DNA of 64,000 nucleotides, taken from NCBI GenBank assembly GCA_048621635.1, contig JBMCWH010000001.1, forward strand, positions 1-64,000. Reading direction: 5' to 3'. This document shows, in pieces, positions 60,175-64,000 of the stretch (its first letter is position 1; the number at the start of each line of letters is the position of its first letter). Below the pieces are notes generated by a model, which made no database searches, had not been told where the DNA came from, and saw only the letters and a program-made list of their open reading frames with translations. A program made the translations under genes and the position numbers. Source of the stretch: JBMCWH01 sp048621635. GTDB taxonomy: Bacteria > Patescibacteriota > WWE3 > JAUXAW01 > JAYEID01.

Positions 60175-61161
60175 TCAAGTGCCCCTTTCTATGTATGATT
60201 CTACCAGCTGTTCTACCTTTTGGTCAAAGTTTGCTTCTGTAATATCAAACCAATTTATCTTTTCATTACGCCTAAACCAAGTGAGCTGCCTTCGAATATA
60301 CGCGTGCGTATTATACTGAGCACGCTCTAAACATTCTTCTAACGATTTTTCCCCGCCAAAATATGCCTTAAACTCAATGTAACCAATAGAATCCAAAGCA
60401 GGAATTTCCCAACCATATTTTTCCACCACTGAAGCAATTTCATCTATAAGACCGTTCTCTACCATTTTCTCCAGACGTTGGTCCGCCTTCTGGTAAAGAA
60501 AAGAACGTGGAGCATTCAACCCAATCCACAAGGGATCTAGTTTAGAGGGTAGAATTTCAACAGATGCATCTTTTCCTTTTTTACTGTCTTCACTTTCTGC
60601 AATTTCAATTGCACGAATCAACCGGTGAGGACTATGTGGATCGATAGATTTTGCTCTCTGGGGGTCAAGTTTTCTTAAGCGTTCAAAAAGCTCCTCAGTT
60701 GTATATTCTTCCAATTCTGCTCGCAAATCCTCGTTTGGCGGTACCTTTGCAACTTCTACTTTGCCAAGAAGTATCTCTAAATACAAACCTGCCCCACCAA
60801 CCAAAAATGGTAATTTTTCGCGCGACCAGATTTTTTTCACCCGATCAACAGCCACCCGCGCATATTGTACTGCATTTAGATCCTCATCCGGATCAATAAG
60901 ATCATAGAGATGAATTCTTAAACCATCCCCTGTTTCCTTATCTTCAATATCCCAATGACCTTCTGCCGTATTCCGTATTTCGTATCTCGTATCTCGTATT
61001 TGCTTTCCCGTCCCTATTTCTAAACCCTTATAAATTTGGCGAGAATCAATAGAAACAATTTCGCCAGCAAATTTTTTACCAAGACTAATTCCTAACGAAG
61101 TTTTTCCTGTAGCTGTAGGCCCGCAAATAACAATAATTTTATCTGTAAGAGGCGAATTCAT
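60175..61161 (-). CDS. miaA: tRNA dimethylallyltransferase MiaA
   Basis: 328 aa. Adds the isopentenyl group to A37 of tRNAs reading U-initial codons. P-loop ICGPTATGKTSLG (12-24), SIDSRQIYKGLEIGTGK (37-53), HLYDLIDPDEDLNAVQYARVA, PFLVGGAGLYLEILLG, and the C-terminal ALDSIGYIEFKAYFGGEKSLEEC and NTHAYIRRQLTWFRRNEKINWFDI. Between GTGK and GHWDIED about 14 residues (54-67, including QIRDTRYEIRNT) are encoded by the simple repeat at 60966-61001; other MiaA proteins lack them. It begins 5 bp after ykuK. Confidence 0.95.
   Translation of the reverse strand: MNSPLTDKIIVICGPTATGKTSLGISLGKKFAGEIVSIDSRQIYKGLEIGTGKQIRDTRYEIRNTAEGHWDIEDKETGDGLRIHLYDLIDPDEDLNAVQYARVAVDRVKKIWSREKLPFLVGGAGLYLEILLGKVEVAKVPPNEDLRAELEEYTTEELFERLRKLDPQRAKSIDPHSPHRLIRAIEIAESEDSKKGKDASVEILPSKLDPLWIGLNAPRSFLYQKADQRLEKMVENGLIDEIASVVEKYGWEIPALDSIGYIEFKAYFGGEKSLEECLERAQYNTHAYIRRQLTWFRRNEKINWFDITEANFDQKVEQLVESYIERGT
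60966..61001. repeat. TACGAGA-type simple repeat translated in-frame inside miaA
   Basis: On the coding (minus) strand it is a run of ATACGAGATACGA-type units. TACGAGATACGA is also at 14796-14807 in a spacer with the same kind of run. The length is a multiple of three in effect, keeping the gene open. Confidence 0.65.
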
Positions 61162-61166
61162 ATATT

Positions 61167-61667
61167 TTAAGCATGTCGATCAGCAACAGAGGAGGCACCA
61201 TAAGCTTCCGGCTTAGTCTTTACAGAAAAGCCACTACCTCGAATCATTCCTACTACCTCAGCCAACATATCCCGTGTATCCCCATTTTCACCCACATCTA
61301 CATGAATCTCAAAATCATAATCTAAAAAAGATTTCCCCTGTAACCTGTTTAACAATTCTTGCGCAAAAGAAAGAGAAAGAGAAGCTTCTTCGTAAATCCG
61401 CTCTCGCAAACTGTGAACTTCCCCAAATTTCTTCTTCCAAAAATAAATACCACCACCACCAACCCGATGCACAACCAAGGCAGTTACAAAATCTACGCCG
61501 CGGTGGTTGCAACCCAAAGAATCCGTACCGATAACCAACCGGTAATTATAATCAGGCTTCTGCTCCATATAATTGCGTATTCTCTCAAATACTTGCGATA
61601 GGTTGAGTTCTCCACGCGTGGGGCTGTAAAACACTTCTTCAGTTTTTGCAGTAGTTCTTTCTTCCAT
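61167..61667 (-). CDS. YkuK-family RNase H-like protein (DUF458)
   Basis: 166 aa. F-Y-S-P-T-R-G at the start (residues 13-19), then YRLVIGTDSLGCNHRGVDFVTALVVHRVGGGGIYFWKKK (the G-T-D-S motif with the presumed catalytic Asp), LRERIYEEASLSLSFAQEL, and FEIHVDVGENGDTRDMLAEVVGMIRGSGFSVKTKPEAYGASSVADRHA, where D-V-G-x-N-G-x-T and S-x-V-A-D-R-H are family marks. RNase H fold; Bacillus YkuK is linked to stationary-phase or sporulation RNA work, with no firm reaction. miaA follows 5 bp downstream. Confidence 0.88.
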   Translation of the reverse strand: MEERTTAKTEEVFYSPTRGELNLSQVFERIRNYMEQKPDYNYRLVIGTDSLGCNHRGVDFVTALVVHRVGGGGIYFWKKKFGEVHSLRERIYEEASLSLSFAQELLNRLQGKSFLDYDFEIHVDVGENGDTRDMLAEVVGMIRGSGFSVKTKPEAYGASSVADRHA

Positions 61668-61815
61668 AATAAAAAAATAGATTTATCCTTCATAAAAATA
61701 AGAAAAAGGGAAAAACCAATACCAAAGGAAAATCCAATATCTGTCCCTTATTTTAACACAAAAACAGTGAAATTTCAGTTTAGGAAAGGAGGCAAAAGAG
61801 TTTTACTGCTTAAAG

Positions 61816-62256
61816 TTACAGATTTTTTGGTTCTTGGTTAAGTTCCTCAATCAATATCTCTAAATCACGTTGATACCCCTCCAAATCCTTCCGCACCTTT
61901 TCAACATAACGCTCCCGAGTAAGCTCATCACTCAGCCCAAGCACAGCTTGTCTAGTAGCAGTTGCTGTTTTGGTAAACTGCTCATAACCACGTGGAGATC
62001 CTTCTGTCTCCAACAGATCCCGGGCTTCCTGATAACGACGACTTAAAAGAACTAACCGTAATTCCATTTCTGTAGGAGGGTGAATTTGAGACACAAATAC
62101 AGCCATATTTTCCACACTAAGTTTAAGGGGGTAAGTAACCTCCCCTGGCACTGCGTTCCAAGAAACTACTACTGCCAAGGTAAGCGGTAACAGACCTACC
62201 ATCAACCCCAAAGTAATACGATCTAATAATTTACGCAGAAAACTACTGTTCTCCAT
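61816..62256 (-). CDS. DUF5667-like membrane-anchored protein
   Basis: 146 aa. One transmembrane helix at about 16-33 (LGLMVGLLPLTLAVVVSW), then AVPGEVTYPLKLSVENMAVFV (the P-G-x-x-x-Y-P-x-K-x-x-x-E stretch typical of DUF5667), followed by a helical domain with many Arg/Glu (LRLVLLSRRYQEARDLLE, DLEGYQRDLEILIEEL). The family is extracytoplasmic, and members often lie near sigma or anti-sigma genes; none is near here. A spacer of about 120 bp separates it from the plus-strand promoter at 62329. Confidence 0.72.
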   Translation of the reverse strand: MENSSFLRKLLDRITLGLMVGLLPLTLAVVVSWNAVPGEVTYPLKLSVENMAVFVSQIHPPTEMELRLVLLSRRYQEARDLLETEGSPRGYEQFTKTATATRQAVLGLSDELTRERYVEKVRKDLEGYQRDLEILIEELNQEPKNL

Positions 62257-62328
62257 GCTTTGTCACAATAGTAACAAACACAATGCAATTTCTCTATATC
62301 TGTATATCCGATAACTCCTAGACGTGTG

Positions 62329-62337
62329 TGGTATAAT
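62329..62337 (+). promoter_or_regulatory. Extended -10 (TGGTATAAT) for the small membrane-protein pair
   Basis: TG-G-TATAAT at 62329-62337, leader of about 33 bases, and GAAAGGAGGG (62361-62370) 6 bp before the ATG at 62377: an ordinary leadered gene with a consensus ribosome-binding site. Confidence 0.65.
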
Positions 62338-62376
62338 ACTCGAGCCGCCCAAATAATCTGGAAAGGAGGGAACTAA

Positions 62377-62637
62377 ATGCCTACGCTAAGCGTCGTTGCT
62401 AGGATTGGAGGAGTTATCGTAGTTGGATATCTAGCTTGCGGTATAATGCTAGCTTACCTATACCCCGGACCAAAGATAAAAAAGAGTAAGCTGTTTATCC
62501 GCAATATGCTAATTGGACCTGCCTGGCTCATCTGGGGAAGCCTTCTTATAACTCTAACAAGTATCCTTATGTCTCTGAGATACCTTATCCACCGGCAAGA
62601 GAATAGAAAAGAGAGGAAAAATGCGCAAAAGAACTGA
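62377..62637 (+). CDS. Small two-helix membrane protein
   Basis: 86 aa. Transmembrane helices at about 7-29 (VARIGGVIVVGYLACGIMLAYLY) and 47-68 (IGPAWLIWGSLLITLTSILMSL), with a basic tail RHQ-like (RQENRKERKNAQKN). No family recognised. The promoter (62329), strong ribosome-binding site and a downstream terminator (62756) show a real, expressed unit with the 41-aa gene that overlaps its end by 17 bp. Confidence 0.75.
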   Translation: MPTLSVVARIGGVIVVGYLACGIMLAYLYPGPKIKKSKLFIRNMLIGPAWLIWGSLLITLTSILMSLRYLIHRQENRKERKNAQKN

Positions 62638-62746
62638 GATTTGGGAATGGATTAAAATACTTCTTATAGCGCCGCCCGTTCTATTTTTCTACTACGTAAA
62701 AGCTCATATTGAGCTTTTACAAGAACGCTTAAACAAACTTAAATAA
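62621..62746 (+). CDS. 41-aa membrane peptide overlapping the previous gene
   Basis: Begins MRKRTEIWEWIKILLIAPPV and continues with a hydrophobic-aromatic helix and LLQERLNKLK. GAGAGG stands 4 bp before the ATG. It overlaps the 86-aa gene by 17 bp and ends 9 bp before a strong terminator, so it is the last gene of a two-gene unit. One transmembrane helix (about 10-27). Too short for most gene callers. Confidence 0.6.
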   Translation: MRKRTEIWEWIKILLIAPPVLFFYYVKAHIELLQERLNKLK

Positions 62747-62755
62747 AGAGCACTA

Positions 62756-62790
62756 GCCGTGGAAAGCAAAAAGCTTTCCACGGCTTTTTT
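62756..62790 (+). terminator. Intrinsic terminator of the small membrane-protein unit
   Basis: GCCGTGGAAAGC (62756-62767), loop AAAAA, GCTTTCCACGGC (62773-62784), then six T. A perfect 12-bp stem. Confidence 0.92.
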
Positions 62791-62909
62791 ACTTAAACAA
62801 ACTTGTTATATCAGACACGAGGCCCAATTTCCTAGAACGACTGGGCCCAATACAAGATAATAGAAAGTAATGAGTAATTAGGTTTAACACTCATTAGCCT
62901 CTATTTTCA

Positions 62910-62938
62910 TTGACTTCAAAGTATTTCCGTTGTAATAT
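62910..62938 (+). promoter_or_regulatory. Promoter (TTGACT - 17 bp - TAATAT) for rny
   Basis: TTGACT at 62910-62915, a 17-bp spacer, and TAATAT at 62933-62938. A leader of about 40 bases follows, with GAAAGGA (62973-62979) 7 bp before the ATG at 62987. Confidence 0.6.
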
Positions 62939-62986
62939 ACATAAGTAATATAGTAATGGTTGTTTTATTTTTGAAAGGAAAAAATT

Positions 62987-64000
62987 ATGATCCCCGATCT
63001 TATTCTAGGTGCGGCTTTTGGCACTGTTGCTAGCGGAGCCGTCTTTTACCTTCTCCAAAAATCAAATATTGACCCTCTCTCTAAAAAAGACAAAGGCGAA
63101 GCGAAAAAAAGGCTTTCCTCTGCACATGATAAAGCAGAAGAAATAGAGGAAAATGCGCGGGAAAAAGCGCGCAAAATCAGGGCAAAGGTGGAAGAGCTGG
63201 AGGAATCTATTGTAGAAAGAAAAGCAGATTTGGACAAACGCACTAGGAACTTAGAAGATAAAGAAGAGGAACTGTCTCAACAAAAGCAAGAACTCAGGAA
63301 GATGCGTAACCGGTTAAAGAAAGAATTGGAAAAAAGAGCAGGCCTAACACGTAAAGAGGCAGAAGAAAAATTACTCTCCTCCCTAGAAAAAGATTTACAA
63401 GCAGAAAAAGCCCGGCGGATAAAGGAATTCCAAGAAGAGACGGAACTAGAAGCAGATGAAAAGGCAAAAGAAATTTTGGTAGATGCAATGGAAAAAGCAT
63501 CTACAGACTATGTGGCAGAAACTACCGTATCCATTGTTCACCTTCCTAATGACGAGATGAAGGGCCGAATAATTGGTAGAGAAGGAAGAAATATAAAAGC
63601 TTTGGAACGGGCTACAGGGGTCGACTTCGAAATAGACGAAACACCAGAAGAAGTACGTGTTTCCAGCTTTGATCCCCTACGACGAGAAATTGCTCGCCGT
63701 TCTCTAGAGAGATTAGTCGCGGATGGACGAATTCAACCCTCACGTATTGAAGAAACAGTAAAAAGAGTAAAAAATGATTTTAATCGCGATTTGAGAAAGA
63801 TAGGCAAAGACCTGGCCTACAAAGCAGGTGTTTCCGGATTACCTATGGAACTTCTGGAAAATCTTGGCAAACTAAAGTTTAGAACTTCCTACGGCCAAAA
63901 CCAAGCGGAACATACTTTGGAAGTTATTAATATAGCCAAGGCTTTAGCCAAAGAAGTTGGCGCCCGTGTTAAGTTGGTGGCAAAAGCTGCTTTACTTCAT
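62987..64000 (+). CDS. rny: Ribonuclease Y, 5' part (gene runs past the window)
   Basis: At least 338 aa, open at the window edge. N-terminal membrane anchor (about 3-22, PDLILGAAFGTVASGAVFYLL), a long charged coiled coil (30-170), KH domain VHLPNDEMKGRIIGREGRNIKALERATGVDFEIDETPEEVRVSSFDPLRREIARRSLERLV-type sequence (about 184-247), and the start of the HD domain LKFRTSYGQNQAEHTLEVINIAKALA, ending at KAALLH just before its His-Asp pair. Membrane-bound endoribonuclease that starts mRNA decay. It fits with RNase J and PNPase elsewhere in the window. Confidence 0.95.
   Translation, partial: MIPDLILGAAFGTVASGAVFYLLQKSNIDPLSKKDKGEAKKRLSSAHDKAEEIEENAREKARKIRAKVEELEESIVERKADLDKRTRNLEDKEEELSQQKQELRKMRNRLKKELEKRAGLTRKEAEEKLLSSLEKDLQAEKARRIKEFQEETELEADEKAKEILVDAMEKASTDYVAETTVSIVHLPNDEMKGRIIGREGRNIKALERATGVDFEIDETPEEVRVSSFDPLRREIARRSLERLVADGRIQPSRIEETVKRVKNDFNRDLRKIGKDLAYKAGVSGLPMELLENLGKLKFRTSYGQNQAEHTLEVINIAKALAKEVGARVKLVAKAALLH

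Overview
The window is a gene-dense, AT-leaning bacterial chromosome segment. I read it as most likely from a Candidate Phyla Radiation (Patescibacteria) genome. The reasons are trimmed housekeeping proteins (an alanyl-tRNA synthetase without its C-terminal domain, an HrcA of only 243 residues, a Lon-type ATPase without its protease half), a PilM/baseplate-J-like envelope pair, short intergenic spacers, and many genes whose start codon sits directly behind a -10 box. TGA is used as an ordinary stop codon (rpsL, pilM and others), so this is not one of the TGA-recoding lineages. The phylum-level call is inference; there is no rRNA gene in the window.

Layout. 141-3863 (-) is an accessory restriction-modification locus: a type ISP/IIG-like nuclease-methylase split into two genes, with an unrecognised 158-aa gene between them. 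4416-12508 (-) is rpoB-rpoC-rpsL-rpsG. 12702-14547 (-) holds mltG, mscL and ruvX. 15025-16975 (+) holds an EF-Tu-domain-2-like protein, a YerC/TrpR-type regulator and a RecD/Dda-like helicase. 17123-25895 (-) holds a baseplate-J-like membrane protein, pilM, alaS, two small envelope proteins, a RodZ-like protein and ftsK. 26073-32510 (-) is largely nucleic-acid processing: RNase J, a type-4 uracil-DNA glycosylase, a protease-less Lon, pnp and rpsO. Then come dnaJ (+), nusA-infB (-), ychF and a NADAR protein (+), hrcA-grpE-dnaK (-), murJ (-), rpsT-pilN-pilO (+), recJ, secD-secF and an AbrB-like gene (-), an unrecognised 306-aa protein (+), a wHTH-DUF3048-DUF4446 cluster (-), the decayed remains of an AbiEii-type nucleotidyltransferase pair, a DHH phosphoesterase, RNase P RNA (-), ssb (+), comM, an AI-2E-family permease, miaA, ykuK and a DUF5667-like gene (-), two tiny membrane proteins (+) and the start of rny (+), which runs off the window.

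How the parts work together. Transcription (RpoB/C, NusA), translation (S7, S12, S15, S20, IF2, YchF, AlaRS, MiaA), RNA turnover (RNase J, RNase Y, PNPase, RNase P RNA), protein folding and export (DnaK/GrpE/DnaJ/HrcA, SecDF), DNA repair (UDG, RecJ, SSB, ComM) and envelope/pilus assembly (PilM, PilN, PilO, MurJ, MltG, RodZ, FtsK) are all represented.

The least ordinary signals are the following. The split restriction enzyme carries an extra gene. Short dispersed repeats appear both between genes and as in-frame peptide insertions inside alaS, recJ, miaA and an AbrB-like gene, resembling Rickettsia palindromic elements. The extended -10 motif TGTTATAAT recurs six times, three of them 4-9 bp from an intact gene's start codon, which implies leaderless mRNAs. 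A MITE-like element sits behind rpoC, with a diverged partial copy in a structured spacer at 28501-28920.
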